A DNA stretch of 49,531 bases from Nonomuraea lactucae. Lineage in GTDB: Bacteria > Actinomycetota > Actinomycetes > Streptosporangiales > Streptosporangiaceae. The notes beneath the pieces are model-generated. The model searched no databases and had not been told where the DNA came from. It worked only from the letters and a program-made list of their open reading frames with translations. This document shows, one piece after another, positions 36,001-43,568 of the stretch. The translations under genes were made by a program, and so were the position numbers. Every line of letters begins with the position of its first letter. Within the stretch, counting starts at the first letter, position 1. The DNA is taken from positions 1-49,531 of the forward strand of contig NZ_QNFZ01000291.1 in NCBI RefSeq assembly GCF_003313395.1, in the 5' to 3' direction.

Positions 36001-36105
36001 TGTGACCGCGCCGAACCGCAGATCGAGTTCGGCATCCACGAAGGCCAGGTCATGTACGAAGCCACCACCCCGACCTGGAAGGACCTCGACGCCTCCAAGC
36101 CATGA
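36001..36105 (+). pseudogene. In-frame protein-like extension after the arsC stop
   Basis: Directly after the arsC TGA, in the same frame, 34 codons read DRAEPQIEFGIHEGQVMYEA, then TTPTWKDLDASKP and TGA. The composition is protein-like. There is no start or ribosome-binding site. It is probably the C-terminal scrap of a lost gene joined here by deletion. I do not recognise the family. Confidence 0.4.
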
Positions 36106-36153
36106 GCTATGGGGCTGTTGTCTGCCGCATTAATCGTCTATCGTCGATGAACG

Positions 36154-36510
36154 ATGAATGATGCAGAGAAAGGGCCACTCGATCGCCCCACCGCTGTGGA
36201 GTACGCCTCCTGGTTCAAGGCTCTGGCCGACGCCACGCGGGTGCAGATCGTCTCGCTGCTGGCACGTCGCGGCGTGCCGATGAGTGTGGGCCAGATCGTC
36301 GAGGCGGTGGAGGTCGGCCAGTCCACGGTCTCGGCCCACCTGAAGGTCCTGTCCGAGGTGCGGTTCGTGCTGGTCGAACGCGTCGGCACCTCGGCCTTCT
36401 ACCGGATCAACACGGCGTGCGTCGAGTGCTTCCCCAGCGCCGCCGACCTCGTCATGGGCCGCCCGGCCCCCGCCCCACCCACCTGTACGCCCTCGCCCGG
36501 AGGTGCCTAA
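36154..36510 (+). CDS. arsR: ArsR-family repressor 2 (ArsM-linked)
   Basis: A 118-residue winged-helix repressor with the recognition helix STVSAHLKVLSEVRFVLVER. C-terminal Cys residues in NTACVECFPSAADLVMGR suggest an arsenite site of a different geometry from the first ArsR, matching the regulators that precede arsM genes. It ends in TAATG, overlapping the arsM start by one base, so the two are one transcript. Repeated ATCGT/ACGAT-like half sites lie just upstream (36133-36155) and could be its operator. Confidence 0.92.
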   Translation: MNDAEKGPLDRPTAVEYASWFKALADATRVQIVSLLARRGVPMSVGQIVEAVEVGQSTVSAHLKVLSEVRFVLVERVGTSAFYRINTACVECFPSAADLVMGRPAPAPPTCTPSPGGA

Positions 36511-37253
36511 TGAACGAGCCCGGAGACCGACGCGAGATCACCGTCCAGCGCTACTCCGGCCTAGCCCAACTTGCGCTGGCCGGGGGTGCGCCGCTGGACT
36601 GCGAAGCCGACGCCTTCACCGACGGCTGCTTCGGCGCTGCCGCCTACCCCGAGACCGGCGACATACCCGAGGCCGCGCTGCGCGCCAGCCTCGGTTGCGG
36701 CAACCCGCTCGCCGTGGCCGACCTGCGCGAAGGCGAAACGGTGCTGGACCTCGGCTCGGGGGGCGGCCTGGACGTGCTGCTGTCCGCCCGTCGCGTCGGC
36801 CCGACCGGTCGCGCCTACGGCCTGGACGCCAGTTCCGACATGCTCACGCTCGCACGCACCAACGCCCGGCAGGCCGGAGCGGACAACGTCGAGTTCCTGC
36901 ACGGCCACATCGAGGAGATCCCACTCGCCGACGGCGCCGTTGACGTCGTCATCTCCAACTGCGTCATCAATCTCTCGCTCGACAAGCGTCGTGTCCTCGC
37001 TGAGGCATTCCGTGTTCTTCGGCAGGGTGGTCGTCTGGGCATCAGCGACGTCATCGCCGACGACGAGACGGACCCCACCGCACGTGCCGCCGCCGAACGG
37101 CGGGTCGGCTGCGCCAACGGCACCCTGACCACGCGCGAGTACGAGCGACTGCTCCAGGGCGTCGGCTTCACCGGTATCCGGATCACGCCTACCTCCGATG
37201 CCGGCGGCGGGCTACGCTCCGCCATTGTCCAAGCCTCCAGACCGGGCACCTAA
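36510..37253 (+). CDS. arsM: Arsenite S-adenosylmethionine methyltransferase
   Basis: A 247-residue enzyme. SAM motif VLDLGSGGGLDVLLSARRVG lies near residues 78-97. Four candidate arsenic-binding cysteines are Cys31, Cys40, Cys151 (ISNCVINLS) and Cys201 (VGCANG); the last two are the conserved catalytic pair. It methylates arsenite to methylated, partly volatile products. With arsI upstream the locus can both make and cleave methylarsenicals. It overlaps arsR2 by one base. No arsenite efflux pump (Acr3 or ArsB) is in the window. Confidence 0.93.
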   Translation: MNEPGDRREITVQRYSGLAQLALAGGAPLDCEADAFTDGCFGAAAYPETGDIPEAALRASLGCGNPLAVADLREGETVLDLGSGGGLDVLLSARRVGPTGRAYGLDASSDMLTLARTNARQAGADNVEFLHGHIEEIPLADGAVDVVISNCVINLSLDKRRVLAEAFRVLRQGGRLGISDVIADDETDPTARAAAERRVGCANGTLTTREYERLLQGVGFTGIRITPTSDAGGGLRSAIVQASRPGT

Positions 37254-37305
37254 ACACCTGCAATCGACGAAACCACCGGGAGACTCCTTTTCGCCGCTGG
37301 ATGTT

Positions 37306-37337
37306 CTTGACATCTAAACTTGGACAAGAGCTATAAT
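37306..37337 (+). promoter_or_regulatory. hsp20 promoter with HAIR-like inverted repeat
   Basis: TTGACA at 37307-37312 and TATAAT at 37332-37337 are perfect -35 and -10 boxes, but the spacer is 19 bases, longer than the usual 17. Between them CTTGACA (37306) and its partial mirror TGGACAAG (to 37328) resemble the HspR HAIR operator (CTTGAGT-N7-ACTCAAG). This suggests repression at normal temperature. Confidence 0.6.
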
Positions 37338-37415
37338 TCGAGTTGTAGGTTCCTTGTGGAGGATAGGCATCCCGGGTGACCTGGAGGCCCCGGGGATCTT
37401 CGGAGGTGGGACACG

Positions 37416-37853
37416 ATGCTGCTCACGTCGATCGACCCGTTCGTGCAGGAGTTCGAGCGCCAGTTCGACCGCCTGACCCGCCAGGCCCCCCAGGCCGGCG
37501 GAGCGGTCATGCCGATGGACGGGATCCGCCGCGCCGACGATGTGATGCTGCGGTTCGACCTGCCCGGCATCGATCCCGACTCCATCGAGGTCACCGTCGA
37601 CCGCGGCGTCCTGTCGGTGACCGCGCGACGCGAGGAGGGGTTCGGCGAGGACGAGCGCGTCTTCGTCCGCGAGCGGGTGATGGGCACCTTCACCCGGCGC
37701 GTCTACCTGTCGGAGCATCTCGACGCCGACGCCATCGAAGCCGCCTACAACAACGGCGTGCTGGCCGTCCGCATCCCAGTGCTCGAGCGCGCCAAGCCGC
37801 GCAAGGTCGCCATCCAGCAGACTGGCGACACCTACAAAGCGATCAAGAGCTGA
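37416..37853 (+). CDS. Hsp20/alpha-crystallin small heat-shock protein
   Basis: A 145-residue chaperone. The alpha-crystallin domain runs from about residue 38 (DDVMLRFDLPGIDPDSIEVT) to IEAAYNNGVLAVRIPV. The C-terminal tail RKVAIQQTGDTYKAIKS lacks a clear IxI motif. It holds unfolded proteins during heat or oxidative stress. The ATG at 37416 follows CGGAGG. A strong promoter with a HAIR-like site lies 80 bases up, and a MerR-type regulator gene follows, as in hsp20-hspR pairs. Confidence 0.93.
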   Translation: MLLTSIDPFVQEFERQFDRLTRQAPQAGGAVMPMDGIRRADDVMLRFDLPGIDPDSIEVTVDRGVLSVTARREEGFGEDERVFVRERVMGTFTRRVYLSEHLDADAIEAAYNNGVLAVRIPVLERAKPRKVAIQQTGDTYKAIKS

Positions 37854-37870
37854 CACCCTCGGGACGAGGC

Positions 37871-37909
37871 GCGGCCCTGTCGCGGTGAACGGCACCGCGA
37901 CAGGGCCGC
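37871..37909 (+). terminator. 17-bp perfect hairpin after hsp20
   Basis: A 17-base arm (37871-37887), a five-base loop AACGG (37888-37892) and an exact reverse-complement arm (37893-37909) form a very stable stem. There is no U tract, as is common for actinomycete terminators. It lies 18 bases after the hsp20 stop and 43 bases before the regulator start, so it may attenuate expression of the latter. Confidence 0.7.
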
Positions 37910-37951
37910 CCGTCATTGTCCGCATCCCGCCCGGCGCCAGGAGGAACGACC

Positions 37952-38287
37952 GTGAACCTGCCCTTCGACAACGAGCACGCGGCGCTGTTCACGGTGGGTC
38001 AGGTCGCCTCGATGCTCCGAGTGCAGCAGGCGTTCCTGCGCCGCATCGACGACCACCAGGTGGTCTCGCCCCAGCGCTCGGCCGGCGGACAACGCCGCTA
38101 CAGCCGCCACGAGATCGGCCGCATCCAGCAGGTCGTGATGATGATGGACCAGGGAATGACGCTGCCGGCCATTCGCCTCATCCTCGACCTGCAGCACCAG
38201 CTCATCGAAGTCACGCGGGAGCGCGACGAGCTCGCCCGCGTGCTGACCGAGCTGAGGGCCGAGCGAGACCGCCCGGCACACCCCTGA
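37952..38287 (+). CDS. MerR-family (HspR-like) regulator
   Basis: A 111-residue protein. It starts NLPFDNEHAALFTVGQVASM, then LRVQQAFLRRIDDHQVVSPQ and RRYSRHEIGRIQQVVMMMDQ, the usual MerR winged helix, and ends in a coiled coil (LDLQHQLIEVTRERDELARVL). HspR proteins of this size repress heat-shock genes through HAIR sites. GTG at 37952 has AGGAGG six bases upstream. Position after hsp20 and a HAIR-like site in the hsp20 promoter support that role. HspR normally sits beside dnaK; this is a small hsp20-specific version. Confidence 0.85.
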   Translation: MNLPFDNEHAALFTVGQVASMLRVQQAFLRRIDDHQVVSPQRSAGGQRRYSRHEIGRIQQVVMMMDQGMTLPAIRLILDLQHQLIEVTRERDELARVLTELRAERDRPAHP

Positions 38288-38320
38288 CCCCGCACAACCC
38301 TGCGGAGCGGCGGCACGCGT

Positions 38321-38742
38321 GTGGCGCCCCTACCCGTCAAGACAGGGCGTGCGGCGGCTCGCGTCCGCGTACGCAAGAACGACTACCGCGCCCGCCAGGG
38401 CGAGGGCGACATCGATGTGCCCAACGACTACCGCGGCCGCGTCGCCGCGATCGACGCGCGCGGTCGCCCGGCGCCGAAGTCCACCTACTCTCGGCTGTGT
38501 AAGCCCGTCCGGGACCTCACGCTCACGCCGGAACAGCTCACCACGCCGTTGATGGGCATGCCGTACGACTCGCGGCATGCGGGGTCACTTGGCGGCTGTC
38601 CACGGGTGTGCCCGCGGCTCAGGTGGCCGAGTGGGCCGGGCACAGCGTGGAGGTCCCGCAACGGATCTACCACCGATGCGTGGCCGGTTATGACGAGGTG
38701 TGGATCGAGCGCATGAATCGCGCCCGGGAGGACAGCGGATGA
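38321..38742 (+). pseudogene. Frameshifted tyrosine integrase C-terminal remnant
   Basis: The first frame contains STYSRLCKPVRDLTLTPEQL and PYDSRHA, the arginine/histidine core of actinomycete tyrosine recombinases. After a frameshift near 38580 the next frame continues VTWRLSTGVPAAQVAEWAGH, SVEVPQRIYHRCVAG with the catalytic Tyr, and RAREDSG then TGA at 38740-38742. The N-terminal half is missing. It lies 130 bases from the 3' end of tRNA-Arg, a common integration site. It is the remnant of an integrative element. Confidence 0.8.
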
Positions 38743-38831
38743 TCAAGGGAACGCGTATGGCACGCGGAATTCGTCTCAACGTGCCGAACGCTGTCGCAGG
38801 ATGGCAGGTCCAGATGATCGCCGAAACAAGC

Positions 38832-38864
38832 AAAAAGCCAGGTCAGACACGGTCTGACCTGGCT
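38832..38864 (-). terminator. Rho-independent terminator of tRNA-Arg
   Basis: A perfect 13-bp stem (AGCCAGGTCAGAC and its mirror) around loop ACG lies at 38836-38864. On the minus strand it is followed by a run of U from the AAAA tract at 38832-38835. It starts 7 bases past the tRNA 3' end. Confidence 0.85.
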
Positions 38865-38871
38865 GTCGAAA

Positions 38872-38946
38872 TGGTGCCCCCTGCAGGATTCGAACCTGCG
38901 CACCCGGCTCCGGAGGCCGGTGCTCTATCCCCTGAGCTAAGGGGGC
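38872..38946 (-). tRNA. tRNA-Arg (anticodon CCG)
   Basis: The minus strand folds as a cloverleaf: acceptor GCCCCCT pairs with AGGGGGC; the D region is TAGCTCAGGGGATAGAGCA; the anticodon stem CCGGC/GCCGG surrounds loop CTCCGGA, with anticodon CCG; the T arm is GCAGG-TTCGAAT-CCTGC. The discriminator is A, and CCA is encoded (38872-38874). It reads the CGG codon. The 3' end faces an integrase remnant. Confidence 0.96.
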
Positions 38947-39059
38947 CGAACGTGTGACAAGGCTACCAGTATCCGCGCACCACTCGTCACGCGATAAACC
39001 TCTGATCACACATCCCGGAAAACCGCACGTGACCAGGCCGCTACGGGTAGGTTGCGGCC

Positions 39060-39446
39060 GTGGGTGAGGTGCTTGGCAAGGTGCTGGTGGTGGACGATGA
39101 CGAGGTCATCCGCCAATTGATCGCGGTCAACCTGAGCCTGGAGGGCTTCGAGGTCGCGACGGCCACCGATGGGGAGGACTGCCTCGAGCGCGTGCTCGAC
39201 GTCATGCCGGACGTGATCACATTAGACGTCATGATGCCCCGCCTCGACGGGTGGGTGACGGCGGAGCGGCTGCGTGCCGATGAGGCGACCAGCCACATCA
39301 AGGTGGTGCTGATCACCGCCAGGGCGCAGGACGACGACAAGAGGCGCGGCCTCGGCATCGGTGTGGACGCCTACCTCACCAAGCCGTTCGATCCGGCGGA
39401 GTTGATTCAGGTGGTCCGGGACCTGGCATCGTTGGCTCGGAACTGA
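39060..39446 (+). CDS. Stand-alone response-regulator receiver protein
   Basis: A 128-residue single receiver domain with no output domain. It starts GEVLGKVLVVDDDEVIRQLI. Acidic pocket Asp12-Asp13-Asp14, phospho-acceptor Asp56 in VITLDVMMPRLDGW, and the Lys in AYLTKPFDPAEL are present. GTG start at 39060. A TTA leucine codon at 39222-39224 encodes Leu55, just before the phospho-acceptor, so translation may depend on bldA. No kinase is adjacent. CheY-like or phosphorelay roles are open. Confidence 0.9.
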   Translation: MGEVLGKVLVVDDDEVIRQLIAVNLSLEGFEVATATDGEDCLERVLDVMPDVITLDVMMPRLDGWVTAERLRADEATSHIKVVLITARAQDDDKRRGLGIGVDAYLTKPFDPAELIQVVRDLASLARN

Positions 39447-40096
39447 TCGTCGGTCCGGCAGCGCACTCCAGTGCTCCGGAGTATGTGTCCTTCGCCCAAT
39501 GCACGGGAACCGCTCTGCGTCTTCGTCACACGGGAGCCGCTATGTGTCTTCGTCGCTCGCGGGTGTAGCGATCGGGGCGAGGGCGGCTCTCGTCGAGCCA
39601 ACCACTCTGTTGAGCGCCTGAGACCCTGCTGGGCGTCTGGTGACACCCCCGCGTTGAGTGCGTGGTGCCGCTGGTGACAGCGGGCGTGGTGCCCTGTGGC
39701 GAGGACGTGGTGCCCTCTGGTGAGGGCGGGCGTGGTGCCCTGTGGCGAGGACGTGGTGCCCTCTGGTGAGGGCGGGCGTGGTGCCCTGTGGCCAGGACGT
39801 GGTGCCCTCTGGTGAGGGCGGGCGTGGTGCCCTGCGGCGCGGACGTGGTGCCCTCTGGTGAGAGCGGGAGCCCAATGGCTCTGCGGCCGGGGAGCGCGAG
39901 GGGCCGGCAGGCCCCTCGCTCAGGGCGGAGCCCCATCAAGCAGCCCGAGCGCGAGCGAGGACCATGCCCTTGTGGGGGTGTGGGGGGCGCTGAGCCCCCC
40001 ACGAAGACGGAGCCCGAGCCGATACCGCGCGAAGCGCGCGACCGAGCGAGGACCCCGCCTCAAGCGAGGACCCCGCCCTTGGAGCCAACCCTGGTG
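39447..40096. other. 650-bp non-coding stretch with tandem repeats
   Basis: No gene is recognisable. At 39503-39553 a roughly 27-base unit (GGGAACCGCTCTGCGTCTTC) occurs twice with small changes. At 39681-39866 a 46-base unit occurs four times. The rest (39870-40096) is GC-rich, with repeated AGCGAGGACCC words. Open frames across it are low complexity. Confidence 0.7.
39681..39866. repeat. 46-bp tandem repeat, four copies, each of two 23-bp halves
   Basis: Copies begin at 39681, 39727, 39773 and 39819, exactly 46 bases apart. Each has two related 23-base halves, one starting CGGGCGTGGTGCCCTGTGG and one starting GACGTGGTGCCCTCTGG. Copies 1 and 2 are identical over most of their length; copies 3 and 4 differ by a few bases. 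There are no unique spacers, so it is not a CRISPR array. Confidence 0.9.
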
Positions 40097-42850
40097 TCAG
40101 GTCAGGAGGCCGCGTTGGTGGGCGGTGGCGGCTGCTTGGGTGCGGGTGGAGACGGTGAGCTTGGTGAGGATGTTGGAGACGTGTACGCTCACCGTCTTCT
40201 GGGCGATGAAGAGCCGGTCGGCGATCTCGCGGTTGGTGAGGCCCTCGGCCACCAGTCGCAGCACCTCGATCTCCCGGGCCGTCAGTCCCACGTCGCCAGG
40301 ACCGGCGGTGCCGGTGGTGCCGGCGAAGCGGGCTCGGCGGCCGAACTCCGACAGGGCGTGCTCCAGCGGCGCCGCCCGGAGTTTGCCCGCCGCGTCTCGG
40401 GCCAGCTCCCATTCGGCCTGGGCGGCGTCGCGGTCGCCCGCCGCCAGGAGGGCCTCGGCGAGGCGCCAGCGGGCGCGGGCCGCCTCATAGACGAACCCGT
40501 AGTCGAAGGCCTCTGCCACGCCGCGCCACAGTGACGGGTCGAGGCGGCCGTGGACGCGGTGCCATTCGGCTTCGACGCGCAGCGCCCAGGCCTGGCCCTC
40601 GGGGCCCATCTCGCCCCGCTGGCCGACCGGGCCGCTGTGGACGGCGAAGCGGGCGCGTTCGAGCATGTCGTCGGCGTCTTCCACCACACCGAGGTCGCCG
40701 AGGGCCCACAGGCCGATGGCGGCGATGCGCAGGACGCCCGGGTCGCCGGGCAGCAGGGCGTCGAGCGCGGCCCGTACGTGGGAGAGCGCCAGGGCGGGGT
40801 CGCCCTGCCAGAGGGCCTGCTCGGCGGCCAGCCCGCGCGACATGTAGGACACGAGCGCGTCGGACCAGAACGGCCGCAGCCACTCCAGCCGGCTCTCCAC
40901 GACCGGCAGCCCGCGCCCGACCTCGACGAACAGGGCGAAAGACGACACCGTCGCCTCGGGCACGGTGCCGACGCGGGCGCCGAAGGAGGCGGCCACCGCC
41001 TCGGCCTGGTCCCAGTCGCCGGCCACGTAGTGGATGAGGAGGCGCAGGAACCGCAGGTCGGTGCCGTAGGTGCTCCATTTGAGCCCGGTCTCGAACGCCA
41101 GCTGGATGCCCTCGTCGGCGACCTCGGCCGCGAAGTCGAGGTAGCCCTGCTCGTAGTGGATGCGCGCGTGGTGGAAGCGGGCGCGCAGGTCCATGGCGAG
41201 GTCGCCGGTGCCCTCGGCGGAGGCGATGGTGACGAGGTCGTGGGCCAGGTCCGTGTCGCCCTGGACCTCGGCGTGCAGGGCGAGCGTCAGCAGGGCCGAT
41301 ACCTCGGCGTCACGGGCGCCGGCGGCTCTGGCGGTCTCGAGCGCGCGGTGGGCGAGCCGCTCGCTCTCGGCGTGGCGGGGGCTCCAGGTCAGGGTGCGGG
41401 CGTGGGTGGCCAGGGCTCGGGCAAGGGCGGCGTCGTCGGCGGCAACGGAGACGGCGTGCTCGGCGGCCGAGATGGCGCCGTCCTGGTCGTCCATCTCGAA
41501 GAGGTAGTAGGCGAGCCGTTCGCTGACCTCGCAGGTCTGTGGCAGGGCGCGGAGCTGGGTCGCGGCGCGGTGGTTGTCGCCGCTGTCGGCGGCTGTGACG
41601 GCGCTGCGGAAGGCGAGCTCGGTGCGGCTCTCGCCGGCCAGCGTCTCGGCGCCGTCGACGCGTTCCCAGAGGCTGAGGGCCTGGTCGTAGTGGCTGTGCG
41701 CCTCGGCGGGCGCGCCGAGGCGCTCGGCCAGGCGCCCGGCCTCGGCGCAGGCGGCCAGGGCACCGGACAGGTCGTGGCCGGCGAGGTGGTGGTGGGCCAG
41801 CTCGGCGGGCGAGGTGAGCAGCCGGGCGAACGCGGCGTGCAGCCGGGTGCGCTCGCCGGGCAGCAGATCGGTGTAGACCGCCTCCTGCAGCAGGGCGTGG
41901 CGGAACGCGTAGCCGTAGCCGTCGACCCGGAGCAGGCCCCGGGAGACGATCTCGCGGACGGCCTCCTCGAAGTCGGCCAGCGGCAGGCCGGAGACCTCGC
42001 GCAGCAGCTCGTCCTCGACCCGCCGCCCGGCCACGGCAGCGGCCCGCAGCACCCGCTGGCCGGGCTCGGAGAGCACCTCGACCCGGGACAGGAGCAGGCT
42101 GGCGAGGCCGTCGGGCAGGCTGTCGCCCTCGGCCATGGCGGCGAAGAGCTCCTCGGCGTAGAACGGGTTGCCGTCTGCGCGGGCGACGATCATGCCTAGC
42201 CGCTGGGCATCGACGTCACCCATTGTCGCGACATAGTCGGACATGTCACCGGAGTCGAGCGGTCCAAGCTCCACCCCGGTCACCGCGGGCAGCCGCTTCA
42301 GCTCGGCCAGCACTGACCGCAGCGGATGGCGGCGGTGCAGGTCGTCGGTGCGGTAGGTGCCCACCACGCAGACCCGCTCGGCCTGCACCATGCGGCTCAG
42401 GAAGACCAGCAGGTCACGGGTCGAGCGGTCAGCCCAGTGGAGGTCCTCGATGACGAACAGCACCGGCTGGATCTCGGCGAGCAGCCCAAGCAGCGACCCG
42501 AACAGCCGCTGCTGCGTGAGCCCCGACGCCGGGGCGCTCTCCACGCCGGGCAGCAACTGGCCGAGCAGCGGATGGGCGGCAGCCGCCTCGCGCACCGCCG
42601 GCTCGGCGCCGCGCAGCGCGTCGGCGAGCGGGAGATAGGGCAGTGCGTCGCCCAGCTCGGCGCACTGCCCGACGAGCACGTGGAAGCCGCGCTCGCGGGC
42701 CCGCGCGACCAGCTCGGCCGTCAGCCGGGTCTTGCCGATGCCGGCGTCACCCCCGACCAGCGCGACGCCGGCGGTGCCCGCACCCGCCGACTCGAGCACG
42801 CGCAGGAGTCGCGCCAGCTCGGCACCGCGCCCGACCAGAAGACCCTTCAC
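40097..42850 (-). CDS. Large ATP-binding LuxR (LAL) regulator
   Basis: A 917-residue regulator. It starts VKGLLVGRGAELARLLRVLE. Walker A is VGGDAGIGKTRLTAELVARA near residues 30-50. The second motif is VLFVIEDLHWADRSTRDLLV. A TPR-like helical region fills the middle. The C-terminal LuxR helix-turn-helix is GLTAREIEVLRLVAEGLTNR and then FIAQKTVSVHVSNILTKL. The architecture is the same as StaR but the sequence differs throughout. The GTG at 42850 is preceded by an in-frame ATG at 42880. The target is unknown. The next gene upstream is a broken LysE. Confidence 0.88.
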   Translation of the reverse strand: MKGLLVGRGAELARLLRVLESAGAGTAGVALVGGDAGIGKTRLTAELVARARERGFHVLVGQCAELGDALPYLPLADALRGAEPAVREAAAAHPLLGQLLPGVESAPASGLTQQRLFGSLLGLLAEIQPVLFVIEDLHWADRSTRDLLVFLSRMVQAERVCVVGTYRTDDLHRRHPLRSVLAELKRLPAVTGVELGPLDSGDMSDYVATMGDVDAQRLGMIVARADGNPFYAEELFAAMAEGDSLPDGLASLLLSRVEVLSEPGQRVLRAAAVAGRRVEDELLREVSGLPLADFEEAVREIVSRGLLRVDGYGYAFRHALLQEAVYTDLLPGERTRLHAAFARLLTSPAELAHHHLAGHDLSGALAACAEAGRLAERLGAPAEAHSHYDQALSLWERVDGAETLAGESRTELAFRSAVTAADSGDNHRAATQLRALPQTCEVSERLAYYLFEMDDQDGAISAAEHAVSVAADDAALARALATHARTLTWSPRHAESERLAHRALETARAAGARDAEVSALLTLALHAEVQGDTDLAHDLVTIASAEGTGDLAMDLRARFHHARIHYEQGYLDFAAEVADEGIQLAFETGLKWSTYGTDLRFLRLLIHYVAGDWDQAEAVAASFGARVGTVPEATVSSFALFVEVGRGLPVVESRLEWLRPFWSDALVSYMSRGLAAEQALWQGDPALALSHVRAALDALLPGDPGVLRIAAIGLWALGDLGVVEDADDMLERARFAVHSGPVGQRGEMGPEGQAWALRVEAEWHRVHGRLDPSLWRGVAEAFDYGFVYEAARARWRLAEALLAAGDRDAAQAEWELARDAAGKLRAAPLEHALSEFGRRARFAGTTGTAGPGDVGLTAREIEVLRLVAEGLTNREIADRLFIAQKTVSVHVSNILTKLTVSTRTQAAATAHQRGLLT

Positions 42851-42952
42851 GCCAGCCACTATGCCACCCCCCACCGACATTCCATTGGCCCACGTCGACC
42901 CCCTCCGCACTGACCTACGTATCAGGACCAAGCAGCCCTAACGTGATATTTC

Positions 42953-43564
42953 ATGTTCACCTGGTCGGCTTTCACCGACTTCGTGGGGCGTCACTGGCCC
43001 TCGTGCTCCCTCGTGCTGATTCCGGGCCCCAACCACCTCAACAACAGGGCCAGCCGCGCTGGGGGTGGAGGGGGGCACGCTGGTGCACGTCGCCGCCGCA
43101 GGGCTGTCGTACGTCATCAGCCGGTCGGCGACGCTGTTCCGGATCGTCACGTGGGCGGGCGTCGCCTACCTTTTCTACCTGGGGGTCCGCGCGTTCACCC
43201 GCGAGGAGGAGGCGGGGGGCGAGGCGCTGGAGCCTCAGCCGCTGCGCAAGGTGTTCCTCGAGGGCGTGCTGGTCGACGTGCTGAACCCCAAGGTGACGCC
43301 GTCCTTCCTTGGCGGTCCTGCCGCAGTTCGTGGACGTGACCCTGCTGCTGGTCAGGCTGCTGGTCGGGCTGCTGGTCGGGCTGCTGGTTGCTGGTCGGGC
43401 TGCTGGTTGGGCTGCTTGTTGGGCTGCTGGCCGACATCGGGTACGCGTTCACGGCCGGAGGGCTCGGCCACCGGCTGGCGCGCCGGTCCAGGGCACTGCG
43501 CCACTTCAGCGGCATGGTCTACCCGGGGCTGGGCGTGGCCACGGCGTTCGCCGGGAGAAAATGA
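42953..43564 (+). pseudogene. Broken LysE-family amino-acid exporter
   Basis: The first frame reads MFTWSAFTDFV and LVLIPGPNHLNN, the LysE start, then loses about 25 residues. A second frame resumes VEGGTLVHVAAAGLSYVISR, AYLFYLGVRAFTREEE and VLVDVLNPKVTPSFLGG. A third frame holds VLPQFVDVTLLLVRLLV, a long Leu/Val-Gly repeat, then DIGYAFTAGGLGHRLARRS and MVYPGLGVATAFAGRK and stop. At least two frameshifts break it. A 12-base repeat expansion (CTGGTCGGGCTG) sits at about 43345-43435. The gene cannot make a normal LysE. Confidence 0.8.
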
Positions 43565-43568
43565 CCGC

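Noticed and set aside
38700-38957. 85-codon plus-strand frame over the tRNA
   Set aside because: It runs antisense through tRNA-Arg and its terminator; the GFEPAHPAPEAGALSPEL wording is a classic mis-annotation of tRNA.
39681-39866. Possible CRISPR array
   Set aside because: Repeats are contiguous with no unique spacers and no cas genes nearby.
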